Below are positions 9,033-20,800 of a DNA stretch of 64,000 nucleotides, one piece after another. The notes beneath the pieces are model-generated. The model saw only the letters and a program-made list of their open reading frames with translations. It ran no database searches and was not told the origin of the DNA. The position numbers were made by a program, and so were the translations under genes. Source of the DNA: Pagrus major (taxonomy: Eukaryota; Chordata; Actinopteri; Spariformes; Sparidae); the NCBI RefSeq assembly GCF_040436345.1, contig NC_133219.1:17816958-17880957 (forward strand), given 5' to 3'. How positions within the stretch are numbered: the first letter of the stretch is position 1; each line of letters starts with the position of its first letter.

Positions 9033-11992
9033 GCTTATGACAGCAGTTTTGAGGTTTATTTTGTGTTTCCTGTTTGCGTTTCACAGGTTATTTCAAGTCA
9101 TTGTACGCATCGACGATTGCCTCGCACTGCTGAACCTCGTGAGTACCGTGCGGTTACTGCTGCCGTCTGGCCAGCGATACAGAAGTATCTGCTGCCGTAC
9201 CACCAGACTTACAGAGCAGCTTCTTTACTCAGGCTGTGAGCTTCGACTCAAATAAAAAATACTGTTTATTTTGATGAGTAAATATTTATTAATCCAGATT
9301 ATTTATGAATCTGTATACATTCTGTTTTTGTGAGCAGCATAAAGGGACTTGTATCTAGAATTTTGAGTATATTGGATATTTCATAAGAAGAATTAGATTG
9401 CAGGTACATACAATATAATACTCAGTAATATAGTTATGATTTTAACGTACTTGTGAATGAAGCGTGTTTTCTCTGGCGAGCTCGTTTCCTTCTCTCTGGT
9501 GTGAAGTTCTGCTTTCGGTTCTGTTTCAGGCCTGCATGATGCTGATAACCTTTCTACCGTACACAGTGAGTATGAGTCACTGCAGCGGATAAGCAGAATC
9601 TGAATCCAACACACTGTTTGCACAAATACAAGTGAGGTTGACTGACCTGATTCAGGCTCTCTAATATACCGCGTGACTTATGTTTGCAGTTCTCTCTGAT
9701 GGCGACCTTCCCCGAGAACATCCTGGGGATTTTACTCTTCTGTGGTTGTGTGATGGTGATGGGAGTCATTCAGGTAATGCTGCTACTTTGCTGCTCAAGT
9801 GGAACTATTAAAATTCAAAACACAAACTATCTTATCACTTATTTACCTCCAACTTCTTTTCTACATTCTGCATAATACATATTTGCACATATATCTTAAT
9901 CATATACGTCTTGTTTCCCTAGTCGGTGATTGTGTTGTACGCCTTCAGCCGTCCGTTCCTGCTGAACGAACAGATCCAGATCTCAGAGCACCAGACCTTT
10001 TACAAACACCACATCCTCAAAGTCATCATGCGGGTTCCCCTCATGTGCTTCATCGCCAGCATCTTTTCCTTCATCTTCTTCCAGCTGGTGGGTAGCATTT
10101 GCTCTTTTCTTCAACTGTATAACGATGCTAAATTTGAACACTAGTAAATGATTAGATTGATTAGATTGAGAGGTATCTTTGAGCAGCCCTGCCCGAGCCA
10201 CTTTGTACAAGAGGTGATAGTCGGACAGCAAACAACACTCCCCTGGTGCTCCGAGCTCACAGTCCGGGCAGGGTCAGCCAATACGACCGCTAGCTGCACG
10301 GCTAACAGAGTTACTTAATGGCAGCTGCAATTATCAGCAGTTAGTGGTTACACTGGTGATTAGCTGCGCCATATTCTTACATATTACACCTTTAACTTCT
10401 AAGATTTAGGGCTGCAACAAATTATTATTTAATTAGATTTATATACAGATTAGTTATTCATCCTTCACTACTCCCTGGAGCCCAAGTTAGCATCTTTATA
10501 ATATAGGTAGATATAGAAATATATAGATATTTGATTTACACTTATATAAAATTGTAAAAAGCAGAAAATCCTCACAGTTGAGGTCCCGGAACAAGTAAAT
10601 ATTTGGGCATTGTGCTTGATTAATGACAAATTAGCAAATGAACTGTTGATGCTGTGTGGTGACATTTTCATTTTGTCTTCCAGTCTTACGTGCTGTTGGC
10701 GATTGTCATTTTCCTGCCGTACATCTCCCAGTCTTTGAAGTGGTGTCGCAGCAAAGCAATAGGTGAGAACTAGATTTTATTGTGACAGGCGGGTGAAATG
10801 AATATATGCCTACAAACCGGCCAAACACACTTTGGTTGTGGATGTAGACTGAGATCAGAACGACTCGTATCTCCTACGACATAAAGCAAATCTTGTCCAA
10901 TTCAGGTCAGGTGGAGGAGACTCCAGACTCCATGTTGTTTTACACCTACCTGCCCAACGAGCCCCTCAGCAAGGACCGAGTGGAGGCTTTCAGTGACGGA
11001 GTTTATGCCATCGTAGCGACGCTCCTCATCCTGGACATTTGGTTTGTTTCACTTGATTTCCTTGAATGTACAGACTTAGAGATAAAAACACAAGCTGTCC
11101 ATCCCATGAACTCTATGCACACGTATGTTGGATTTACTGTAATTATGCACCAGTTATACCTGCATTGTACTTTTGTAAACATTGTGTTGTTTGTAGAGGA
11201 TTTGCTCCATTTGCACTCACATAAAATGTTGTGTACTTGGATTAATAGTTTAAGAAAAGTGCTTCGAAGTGTTCTGAAAGGCCTCGTAATGTTCTTCCTC
11301 TGTGGTCGCTCCCGTTTAGTGAGGACAACGTACCTGACCCGACCCTTGTGCAGAAGCAGTATGGCGGTAGCCTGATCGCAGCTCTGCAGGACTACGGCCC
11401 AGAGTACCTCGCCTACTTTGGTTCCTTCGTCACCGTCGGCCTCCTCTGGTTCGTTCACCACTCTCTCTTCCTCCATGTCACGAAGGCAACGCGCTTCATG
11501 GGCCTGCTGAACACCTTCTCACTGGCCTTCGTCGGAGGTTTGCCCTTAGCCTACCAGCTAACGACCGAATTCTCACACAACACTCGCAACGAACTGGAAG
11601 CCATTCAGATTAGCTGTGTGATCATTTTCTTTGCAGGTATATTTCAGCTTGCTATCTGGGTAGCCGCTCTTTATAATGAACAAGAAACTCTGCACCCTTA
11701 TGTACGTTATGGCGGACGCGAGCACGTGTTTATGCTAGCTAAGCTAGCTCTGTACCCCTGCGTAGCTCTGGGGACATTTTTCCTCACATGTATTTTGAGT
11801 AAATTTAGCGCCCCAATTTTCCACCTGATGCAGATCACGGTGCCTTTTGCTTTTCTTGTGTTGAGGCTGTTGGTGCGTGTCGCGCTAGCTTTGCTGCGGC
11901 TACTTTTCTGTCCCGACAGGCCCGACCCGAGGTCAGTAGTCGATGAGGAAGATGAAGAGACAAGAGTGCCATTCAATGCTTTAGTTACCTAG
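6824..11992 (+). CDS. tmem175: TMEM175, endolysosomal potassium/proton channel (10 coding exons)
   Basis: Coding exons: 6824-7030, 8584-8622, 8840-8937, 9087-9138, 9530-9565, 9690-9773, 9923-10087, 10684-10762, 10906-11041 and 11320-11992. All introns are GT-AG and phases join without a break, giving 522 residues (human is about 504). TMEM175 forms a dimeric leak channel in late endosomes and lysosomes, conducting K+ and, under acid conditions, H+. Each subunit has two repeats of six membrane helices. Both repeat signatures are visible: RLLAYSD at residues 53-59 followed by ISIIATVMILPV, and RVEAFSD at 278-284 followed by GVYAIVATLLILDI. The pore-lining isoleucines of the family lie in these first helices. 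Other family blocks are GSFVTVGLLWFVHHSLFLHV and GLLNTFSLAFVGGLPLAYQ. The N-terminus is acidic with a serine run (29-32). The last exon alone encodes the C-terminal 224 residues. The start codon is the first ATG in the exon with good context. Identity is secure. Confidence 0.95.
7114..7174. repeat. (ATT)n microsatellite, tmem175 intron 1
   Basis: About 20 units of ATT with a single interruption near the right end (tattgttatt). It lies just downstream of coding exon 1. Confidence 0.9.
7529..7589. repeat. (AAT)n microsatellite, tmem175 intron 1
   Basis: About 20 units of AAT with a few substitutions (agtaat, aatgat). It directly precedes a TTAA-flanked miniature transposon. Confidence 0.85.
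7596..7947. mobile_element. Miniature DNA transposon, family B (TTAAAGGGGC ends), copy 1
   Basis: The left end TTAAAGGGGCAATGTGTA faces the right end CATAATGCACCTTTAA, as terminal inverted repeats inside a TTAA duplication. The inside shares long stretches, in opposite orientation, with the copy at 24504-24818: tagaaaggtggcagggtcc, gtttgaagctag and gaagatctttctcttctg. There is no coding capacity. The TTAAAGGRR-type terminus is that described for T2/Kolobok-like MITEs; assignment to that superfamily is inference. Confidence 0.7.
7981..8336. mobile_element. Miniature DNA transposon, family A (GGTGCAATATGTAAGAAT ends), copy 1
   Basis: It begins ataaaggtgcattatgtaag and ends gattcttacgtattgct, which are diverged inverted termini. 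Internal landmarks shared with the other copies are gctaaacagctagcc, ggcagcagcagttagcgg and caacaccaacactcccagt. It lies in tmem175 intron 1, 33 bp after a family B element. It is non-coding. Confidence 0.65.
8955..9032. repeat. Compound (ATT)n-(AGT)n microsatellite, tmem175 intron 3
   Basis: An ATT array switches without a gap to an AGT array at about 8995, as expected if one T-to-G change was spread by slippage. It lies between the exons ending at 8937 and starting at 9087, so it fills about half of this 149-bp intron. Confidence 0.9.
10168..10396. mobile_element. Miniature DNA transposon, family A, copy 2 (5'-truncated)
   Basis: It shares aagaggtgatagtcggaca, caatacgaccgctagctgca and gcagttagtggttac with copy 1. 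It ends ttcttacatattacaccttt, the family A right terminus. The left terminus is missing. It lies in tmem175 intron 7. Confidence 0.6.
10405..10640. repeat. Teleost 'gggctgcaac' interspersed repeat, diverged
   Basis: It begins tttagggctgcaacaaatta and continues with an attagtta-type segment and aagcagaaaatcctcaca. It is a diverged member of the common fish repeat that starts with gggctgcaac and contains many attaatcgatta-like motifs. A fuller copy is at 28758-29080. Confidence 0.45.
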
Positions 11993-12431
11993 CTAGCTTA
12001 AGCTAACTGACAGAGGAATGGGGCATTATTGCTAAAATGCTTGGTCTCTGAAAGAGGTACTTGAGGGTTTGAATTGGTAACTACGTGGAAAAGAAGATTG
12101 CTCTCTTTTCAACTCTAAACTGGTTCAGACCTTGAGAAGAAATCAGGGCAGATGGGATCAGATATGACCTCACATGATGTAGGCAAAGTATGGAAGTCAT
12201 AGAGATAAGGCACTCGGCGAACAAATGAAGTTATGAAGGATACTGACAGCCAAAGCCCATTCACTTATTTGATTTTTTTTACATGATGCCTTGAAGAATA
12301 TATTGATGCTAGTTTTGATTGGCGGATAATCAACAATCATCTTCAAGGACTCAAAAGCTTACGGTCCACAATAAGACTTCCCGCTTTAATTCATACCTTT
12401 TGCTACTTTGGGACATGTAAGCGATAAAATC

Positions 12432-12596
12432 AAAGCTGCTGTAAGCATCGTCGTCATTTTAGCTAGCATTATTCTAGTTTTAAAAAATCACTTACAGCAG
12501 CTTTAAAGTCTTGCATTGAAAATGTTACGTACTATTGGAATATAGAGCTGTTCAACCCTGAATTTAATCAAAATAAATCACTTACAGCAGCTTTGA
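12432..12596. repeat. Three-copy inverted/direct 14-mer in the tmem175 3' UTR
   Basis: One arm, AAAGCTGCTGTAAG (12432-12445), can pair perfectly with either of two downstream direct copies, at 12491-12504 and 12581-12594. The two direct copies extend upstream as aatca, and the second continues as GA. The arrangement allows two mutually exclusive RNA hairpins. It may also be the remains of a transposon. Confidence 0.7.
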
Positions 12597-13692
12597 AGAT
12601 TTCTGTTTTCAGGGATGCCTTGAAATCATGTAAGCTAGCTTATGCTTGCTGATTACACCTCGCCCTGAAGGTTCAGTCAAACAGACCAAACAGTTTTTCA
12701 TAATTATAGTTCAATTTCTGTGCCAAGTTCAGTAACATAAACAGTCCGTCCAACTGTTAAGGTTTTAATTCAACCTTAATAATTATTGTTTTACACGGGA
12801 AAGAGTTTCTAACCATGTTCGGACAGTTGCAGAAATGTATACACGAGAGCTGATGGATAAAAACTTATTTTTTTTCAAATTTGTCTCCTTTTGCCCCCAA
12901 GTTGACCTGTTAGCAAACAAGCTAGGTTGAAGTCTGTAGTTTTTGGCACTTTAAACATTGTAGTGAACGGATATGGCCATAAAAGTTCAAATTGCACTAT
13001 TTTGATTCAGATATTTGTGTGTGATGCCCACTGGAATGTAAGATCATCTTTTTTGTCACAATGCTGTTTTATTTCTACTATTATCTTTTACCAGGACGAC
13101 AGTGCACTTAAACGACCCCTATAACTGTATGATTGAAGGTAGAAAAGGGCCAGATTGTGCATTGCTGTTGTTGCTTTTAGTTTGTGATATTGTTAAAAAG
13201 GTAATGTTATTGCATTAAATTAATATCAGAACACCTTAAGTTATTTTGTGAAAATTGTTCCTTTTTTATAGAGAAGTTTGTAAAATCAGGTGTGGTACAT
13301 TTGTCCAGAAGGGGTCACTGTTGATTCTGTTAAATAGTCCTGAGACGCTGAAGCCATTTTCATGACTTTAATGATGATGCTATGCTATGTTGTACACTTG
13401 TGTGTTGGATACTGACTCAAAGGGAACTTAGATCTGTGATGCACTTTAATGGAAACCTGTCGGGTGATGGAGAAGGTTTAGTTTAAATTGCTTTTGTAAA
13501 TTCCTCCAACATGTTTGTTGAGACCAGAGGAGTCCCTCTCTGAATATTCCCATGAAAGATTTATGTTCTCAATGCTTCGGTGTTGTCTGTCTGTAACGTC
13601 TAGATGAGTGCAAACGCTGCATTTGCTCTTACACACTGTTCAAAATCATTTTTTATAAAATGTCAAATCAAACTGTCAAGCTTTGTTTTGTG

Positions 13693-13698
13693 AATAAA
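13693..13698 (+). terminator. tmem175: Poly(A) signal of tmem175
   Basis: The canonical AATAAA in tgaataaatctgaag is followed about 40 nt downstream by a T/G-rich tract (gctgtcttgtcatt). Cleavage is expected near 13715. Confidence 0.7.
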
Positions 13699-13793
13699 TC
13701 TGAAGTCATTCCTTCAATGTGAAAGTGAACGCTGTCTTGTCATTATGAACAGCACAGTAAACAATCAATCAAGACATTTTAAAGAAAACAAAC

Positions 13794-13799
13794 TTTATT
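13794..13799 (-). terminator. cds1: Distal poly(A) signal of cds1
   Basis: TTTATT on the + strand is AATAAA in the transcript (gtgaataaagtttg). Cleavage is expected about 15-20 nt further, near 13775. It faces the tmem175 signal at 13693 at a distance of about 100 bp. Confidence 0.6.
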
Positions 13800-14342
13800 C
13801 ACCTCCGTACAGTAAACAGCTTTACAATATCCCTAACAAGATATCCATGTGTCTCATACATTACTTTTTTATTGCCCCCTATATTAACAGAATACCTTCC
13901 TCTGTATAATTTTTAATATATTATCCACTCCAAAAGCTATAGATTTCCATTAGAAAACATCTCTGCTCAAAGCAAATCACACAAAATATAAACAAAATGA
14001 TAAATTAAAAAGACAAGCAACCAAACATCTGCAGTGCATCATTTCCTGACATTTGGGCTACTAAAACTACCGTTGTCTTTCCTAACTTCACGTTTGTGTA
14101 CCACAGCCTTCATAACTTCAATAAAAATATAAATTAATCCACACAACAGCTTCGATCTGAACCGAAAAACAACCGTAAAACTGTGGAGTCTCGAGTGTCC
14201 TGATGGAATAATGCACTTCATTTGTATAATAATTAATTTATGTATTTAAGTGACACTGTAGAAAGTAACTACATTTACTTAGAATGATTGATGCTATATA
14301 TATATATATGTTTTTATTAATTATTCAACTTTATTTTGGTCT

Positions 14343-14583
14343 TTAAAAGATGCGATATGTAAGAATTGGCCACCTGTCAAATTCATACTCAAAACAGGCA
14401 ACCACCAACTACTGCTAACTGCAGCTGACATTAGCTACAGTTAGCCGTGCAGCAGATTTTTGGACCAGGACGGGTCGGGGCTAGCTGGTTAGCATGCTCA
14501 TTTCAACAACTGCTATTTATTCACATTCTGTCAATTTAATTTCTGACTGATTCAACTCAAATTCTTACATATTGCCCCTTTAA
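14343..14583. mobile_element. Miniature DNA transposon, family A, copy 3
   Basis: The ends TTAAAAGATGCGATATGTAAG and cttacatattgcccctttaa are inverted termini with TTAA at both edges. The inside shares the 'gctaactgcag...gctagctggttagcatgc' style with the other copies, in reverse orientation. It lies in the predicted cds1 3' UTR. Confidence 0.65.
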
Positions 14584-14610
14584 AGATAAATTTGCAATTT
14601 ACTTTTTACT

Positions 14611-14718
14611 AGTGCTGAAACAATTAGTCAATTAATTGATTAGCTGATCGACAGAAAATTCAGCAACTACTTTGATAATCAATTTGTCTTTGTGCTTTTC
14701 ACAAATTTTCTGACATTG
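14611..14718. repeat. Fragment of the 'gggctgcaac' teleost repeat
   Basis: Agtgctgaaacaattagtca, attaattgattagctgatcg and cagcaactactttgataatc match the head of the fish repeat whose fuller copy lies at 28758-29080. Confidence 0.5.
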
Positions 14719-15919
14719 TTTTTTTTTTTTCCAATTATTCCAGTGGCACACTCCAGACTCCATATAACACAGCCCTTGGAAAAAAAACAAAAAACAATCC
14801 AAATAATTCGACCATCTGCTGTTCGTGTTGATTTTTGGTCAGATTGCTGTAGTCTGAACACTGCCCAGATGTCTCCATGCTTTGCTTCATCTTGTTCAGT
14901 GTGTAAGATGGACAGAGAAGGTTGAATACAGAAAAGCCTGTAAAGCAGTAGTGTGTGTTTCACCAGAGTTATAGATTTATACAGTACAATACAGCTGGTC
15001 CCAAAAATCCACCCAGCACCCCCCATTCACTTCAAAATGGGGAAAACACGCTAAAAATGCACTTCTATGAAAGAAAACATGAACAGAACAAACCGGACAA
15101 ATAAATTATAACATCCTCGTTGTCCAACAACTGAAGGAAGTGAACAGAATACAGTGACACACATTGCACAGGCCTCAGATACTAATGTAACCCAGTTCCA
15201 AACTCTCTCCTCGTTGTTTTCATTTTTCAGAACAAAGAGAGAATGCTGGAATAGGAAGGAGACGGCTGTTTGGCCCCGGGCCCTGGAGCTTTTCCAATAA
15301 ATGAAGGAAATCAGTGTTAATCAGACAGTGCTTTGGTAAACATTTCTCTCTGAACAGATCTGGATTCAATCAGAGAATCTCATGGCTCTGCGGAGGCAGC
15401 TTTCTGATAATGCTTTAATGCATTGTCTCATTCATCACACTGGTGAACATGTGGTAAATCATAAATGCCACAGATTTCCTTTTAAACAAAACTATCCAAC
15501 GCTTATTCTCAGGAATCAAACTGCAACTTGCACATGATGAATATATTGCTGACAAAGCCACCTCCCAGTGTATCAGATCTGTACATACTTGAAGATATAT
15601 GTAAATACAGCACTGTTTATACTGTATATACACACATATTTTAAAGTATATAGACTCCACATGTACTCAAATCTTTTGTTATCATTGATAACATCTTATA
15701 TTGCAAACTACATTCAAAACTTAATAATTTAAAAGTGATTTAATGCATAAGAAGAAATAGCAAGATTTTTTTTTAACAGTTTAACAAACATTGAGCCCGA
15801 GGATGTGGGAACCTCCGGAGTGGTCTGATGCATCCACCCCCTCCACCCCACTGCTACAGTGCAACTAAAGTCATTGGTTAAATCGATAAAGGAAGCACAG
15901 TTTTTTTTTACTATTTTTT

Positions 15920-16682
15920 TTAAAGGAACAGTTCACTATTCTGAAAATACTCCTTCACTTTCTTCCCCATAGTTAGATAAGAAGATCAATATCACACTCA
16001 TGTATGTGCCTTTTAGATGGATTCGAGAGCTAGGAGGTGATTAGCCTAGCTTAGCATCAAGACTGACAGCAGGGGGAAAATTGCTGTAAAAAAAAAAATT
16101 CTTTTAGCAGTAGTAGACGCAGTTTTAGATGTGGTTTTTCAAGTTGAACACTTTCAGTGCAGTGTCTCTGCCGTTTGCCAGAGCCATCACACTGTCCCGC
16201 ACCACCGGGTTTGGTCTGAATAAGATCATTATTTCCAATGTAGGAGATCATCCGTGGTCTCCCAGGCAGCTATATGAACCATAGCTGTGCACCACACAGA
16301 TTTTCCACTATGTTTTGCAGCCAAAGTTCAACTTAATTAAATTCTGACCCGACATAAGCTCAGCATTGAGAAGAATTTTGAAGAGTCATGTGCCGCTCTT
16401 CAGTGTGCGCACAAACCATTCGCTCTCATGTGTTTCTGATCGTCACTACGACGCCTGAGGGACATTACTGTATAAAACTGTTGTTTGTCATTTACACATT
16501 ACTTAGAAAGCTTTGTAGATGAACACTGGTGGGGTTCCCCCCTCTTTCCAGCCTTGATGCTATTTACCTCCCAGCTCTAGCCCTTACAGCACTCAACCCA
16601 CAAACATGAGTGTGCCACTGATCTCTAATCCAACTCTCGGTGAGAATAAGCATATTTCCCAAAAGTCAAACTACACCTTTAA
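15920..16682. mobile_element. DNA transposon derivative, family C (TTAAAGGAACAG ends)
   Basis: The left end TTAAAGGAACAGTTCACTA and right end caaactacacctttaa, with TTAA edges, enclose 763 bp. The internal ggattcgagagctaggaggt and tagcctagcttagcatcaa are signature motifs of a frequent percomorph repeat that contains a 'gcttagcataaagactgg' block. There is no transposase frame. It is embedded in the cds1 3' UTR. Confidence 0.6.
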
Positions 16683-16812
16683 ATTCTTTTCACAATCTCT
16701 GATGAAGGGTCACCCAGCACACCTTCTAAAGCAGCAACCTCAGAACCAATCTACATCCCTACCTGTTAAAAATCTAATTTGTTCATGCTAAAGGCTACAA
16801 CTGAGTTAAATC

Positions 16813-16834
16813 TTTTTTTTTTTTTTTTTTTTTT
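16813..16834. repeat. T homopolymer
   Basis: An uninterrupted run of about 22 T. In the cds1 transcript it would be an internal A tract, able to cause false oligo-dT priming in RNA data. Confidence 0.9.
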
Positions 16835-17800
16835 GCATATCATTTCTCGTAGCTTAAAAGTGTTTTTATTTCCTCCCAGTAGGTCACACAAGTAATTATA
16901 GTATTTATTAGGTATTTGCTCAGCTACATATTTCCAGTATATTTATGTACAATATGGTAACTTGAGTGCTGATGCTCTAGTTTCTGCGTTAACATGCCTA
17001 CAGTCAATACTTATTGACTTGAATTGTGCGAGTTATTTCGATTTAGACAGAAAACTAAAAGCTAAAAGTTCACACTGTGGAAGAGGAGAACAAACATGGC
17101 TTAGTTTAGCAGTAGCCCACGACAGGACTTGCGCACATGCTACATGTTTAGTTATGCCGTGAGGTTAGGACCAATAAATAGAGCGTAGTCTATAAAACAG
17201 TGACTAGAGTATTTTTGAGAACCCTGCTCCGTCATTACTGCACCCACACCCAAACCCCAGAAAGATAAGTCTCAACAGTCTGTTTGCTGTAGCTCAGGTC
17301 CACGTGCCCAACACTTTGGGCCCAGTTTATGCTGGTAAAAGCTTCTTAAATCCATTTGTTCAGCTTAAGTCAGTGCAATATTTGCCATCCACATGGAAAC
17401 TGCACATCCGCCATCCGCCTGCGCTGAGAAAGCCATGTGCTTTAGAGTCCGTTTTGTTCGATGAGACATTTTATCTTCAGTCTGTAACTGTAAGTTGATG
17501 TGCAAAGCAACAAAGCCACCTATTTTTTTGTTGTTGTTGTTGGTATTGTCTGTGTTTTTTTGTTTTTGTTGTTTTACTACAAGGTTAATCCACGTAGTCT
17601 GGAGAGTCACCTCAGGTTGAAAGTCATGATTTTGAGCTGGTTGGAAGTCGGCAGGATGATGATGAAAGCTCTGCGAGAGGCCTGGGATCACACGCCATCC
17701 AGCCTGTGTATGTGTGTGTACATGCTTACACAAACTTTCAAAGCCATCACACACACACGCACGCACGCTCCAGTCATCACCCTAAGAGGCCGACAGTGTT

Positions 17801-20800
17801 TCATTCAGCCTGGTCAGCGGCGGGGGGCAGCATGTCCCTCTCTCTCAGGTGGGAGTGCAGAGTGTGGAAAATGCTGAGCTGTTGTTCAGGCTGAAGCATC
17901 AACAGCTGCTGTAGCACCTTGCTTGGGTTCGGTCCCCTGCAAGACAATAATTAGAAATGTGACCACAATGGAATGCGTAAAAAAAGAAAAAGTTAAACAA
18001 GCTGCCTCATCTTACAAATACATTTGAGAAACTGGAAAAACAAACACAGCAAAGAGAAACACAGCCTCTAAGACAACATCAACAAACCAGGAAGTAAAAC
18101 AGAAACTCTCTACTGCTCTTTCTGTACCTTTAGGTCCCTGAAGCGACTGAGACTGCTACATAAAAGGGAACTGAAAGGCGAGGGTCACAATGCAGATGAG
18201 CGTAGCTGAGCTAGCACTACTGCTACTGAAATAACCTGCTTGCATGTTTACTGCTGACTACTGGCTGTGTGAGCTGTTACGATGTTATCTAAGAATTACT
18301 GATGCTGTTTTATGACAGATGACGGACATACAGGAGGAAGAATGTTTTAAACTTTGATCAACTAGATTTTATATATTCACGGAGGGTATAATGTCATATT
18401 TTGGAGGGATGTTAACTTGCTGCAAGTTTGTTTCTCTAGTAATCATTCTTATTACATTTAAACATTTTTGCATTGTTCGAATCACACTTCAATTCAATAG
18501 ACTTGATGGGTTGATTAGCGAGCTTTACTGCGTTTTTCCCTTTACTGGAAAGTTTTTTACTCATTTTCCTGACAGTTGTGTAATGCGCTTCTTCACTGAT
18601 TAACTTTTTCTTTAATGCAAGTAACTTTACCCAAGCAAGCAAAGTTACCAAAAAGTAGTTCAGGGTCGCCTTTGATTTTCTCTATTGGTCACATGACCCC
18701 TTGTCACCGCAGTCGATCGAGTTTGTTGCATGAAACGTCACTACGTTGGTGCGTTAAGTAAGTCATTATTGGAGCACTGCAGGGTGAGAGCAGTTTATTA
18801 GTTTATTTCTTGTTTTGCTCATTTCGACTCGGCACCTGCCCTTTTTTGGTTGGATGTACATGCATACTCCTGTTTGTATAAGGTCGGTGAAATTTCTCCT
18901 CAGGTTCCTGCGTACTCAAGTTTATTTGTGTTTAAATATTTTTTACGTGGAGAACAGAATCCTCATCATACATAGTATCCAGTGGACTACTTATCTCTTA
19001 TCAGCAAGAGAAATTATCTAAATTATTTAATTATAAGAGAAATTAAAACACCAGAAACTATAAATACACATTTGCAAATGTCCACTCTTTTCTAAAATGT
19101 GTTTTGTTTGAGTTCTTTTGGTTTCACAGCTATCTGAAGCTCTTTGAGAACTGTTGAACATTTAACAAACTTTAAGGGACTGTAAGGAGCCGTCATTCCT
19201 CTTCTTACCTGATGAAGCTGGCTATATAGACGTGTGTGAAGGTGGCCATCAGGTACTGACAGTCGAATCGATCCATGATGCCACCGTGGCCGGGGATGGT
19301 GTTGGCAAAGTCCTGAAGAAGAGGAGAGAACAGGGTGTCATACCAAGAACATACCAGAACCCAGGTACCTGCTGAACCGGGGATTGACCGGGTTATCTGA
19401 CTATGATTGAGCCTGATTTTTTTTAAATAATTCATTTTTTGGAGCTGCTCTGGTGTTTCAATGCTGCAGTTTGATAAAGATCACCTGCCACACACATATG
19501 GTGTCACTAGGTAAAGATGTGCTACAAAGGCAGTGAACAAAATGCAGAAGCACTGCCTACACAAACATTAACTAGCTCAGTTGTCTGAGTGAAGACTTTT
19601 CACAGCAGGGAGCTGAGACCCCAGTGAGAGCAGTGGTGCTGCTCAGCGGTTGACAGTAGCAGGCTGCACTTTATCTCCACAGCGTGCAGTAATGAATGTG
19701 TGCTGCTGTGTCAGGGATTACGCAAGGCACTGCTGAGCTACCTGTCACTTTAGGTAAAATCTCTGCTCTTCACTACAGCTGAAGTGGTCCAACCAGTTTC
19801 TGCAGTATTCAAATTTTCCTCCCTCCTCCCTTAAACTGATCTCTGTCTGTGAGCAAGTAATGGCAGAAACTTGAGGTACAGATTGCAGAGAAGTTAGCTA
19901 CTAATTTGTGAAAATGGAAATAAGAAATAAAAAACACTGTGCCTGGTGCAAGATGCTGAAACAATAAAATGATACATCGAGCAAGGTAAACAAGTAAGAT
20001 ATACCCCTGCTGAAGAAAAAGTAACTCACAAATTAAAAAGACAAAATGAGGGAGGAACTAAGATGTTCTTTTACTTTTATTTTGAAGGCTCGCTTGAAGC
20101 CGCTTGCGAAGAAGCCACCGAAAGGCCCGATGAGAGACGCGAAGGACGAGAGGAAGATGCTGTGGATCTGGAACGGATACAGGTTCACCGTTTTCTAAAA
20201 CACAGACCAGAAAACATGGGACAAATGTTGAAATGTGATTTGATTAACAGCAAAAAGCCCAAACACCCAAATATTTACACGAGAGAAATAATCTAAATAA
20301 TGGTAAAATAGATTAGGATTCAGTATGTTAAATACTGAAATAATAAATAGTGCCTGCTGCCATCTGGAAAAAAGATTCATATACTAAATGTTTACAATAG
20401 TGAAATACTTAATTTAAAACATTTTGAACATTTTGAAGGGTCTTATGTGATACAAACGATTATAAATAAAAGGATTAAAAAGGACGTCTTACCCATTTCA
20501 GTGTGTTTTGTAGCACAGCAGGTAGAGTGTACTCCTGCATCACAAAGATGTCAGAAGGCTCACATTCAACTGTAAACCCGTTGGTCTCACTGTTGAAGCC
20601 CACAGGACAAACACAGTACTGGAACCGAGACAGGAGGTAGGCCAGCTGAGTGGTAAACAAAACAGAAAGGAAAGATCAGCTTCTAACTCTGTGTTACTTC
20701 AGTATGACATTAAATCAGTAAGTAAGGATCATGATTTTGTGCAACCTTCACATGTACAAACTTGAAAATGTCAACCAGATAAATGTTGATAAACATCAAT

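Larger units (their letters stand above)
11993..13720 (+). other. tmem175: tmem175 3' UTR
   Basis: No exon or open frame of note lies between the TAG stop (11990-11992) and the poly(A) signal at 13693. The UTR holds a three-copy motif: CTTACAGCAGCTTT at 12491-12504 and again at 12581-12594, and its exact reverse complement AAAGCTGCTGTAAG at 12432-12445. Runs of T and taaat-type motifs are frequent toward the end. Confidence 0.7.
13775..17800 (-). other. cds1: cds1 3' UTR
   Basis: The stretch between the cds1 stop codon and its distal poly(A) signal has no convincing coding exon. It contains a family A element (14343-14583), a 'gggctgcaac'-type repeat fragment (14611-14718), a 763-bp family C element (15920-16682) and a T run on the + strand (16813-16834, poly-A in the transcript). 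Use of the whole 4 kb as a 3' UTR is inferred. Nearer TTTATT sites (AATAAA in the transcript) could give shorter forms. Confidence 0.5.

Noticed and set aside
8794-9255. 153-codon open frame across tmem175 exons 3 and 4
   Set aside because: It is in the wrong frame for tmem175 and runs through the ATT/AGT microsatellite as Ile and Ser runs; the spliced reading explains the sequence better.
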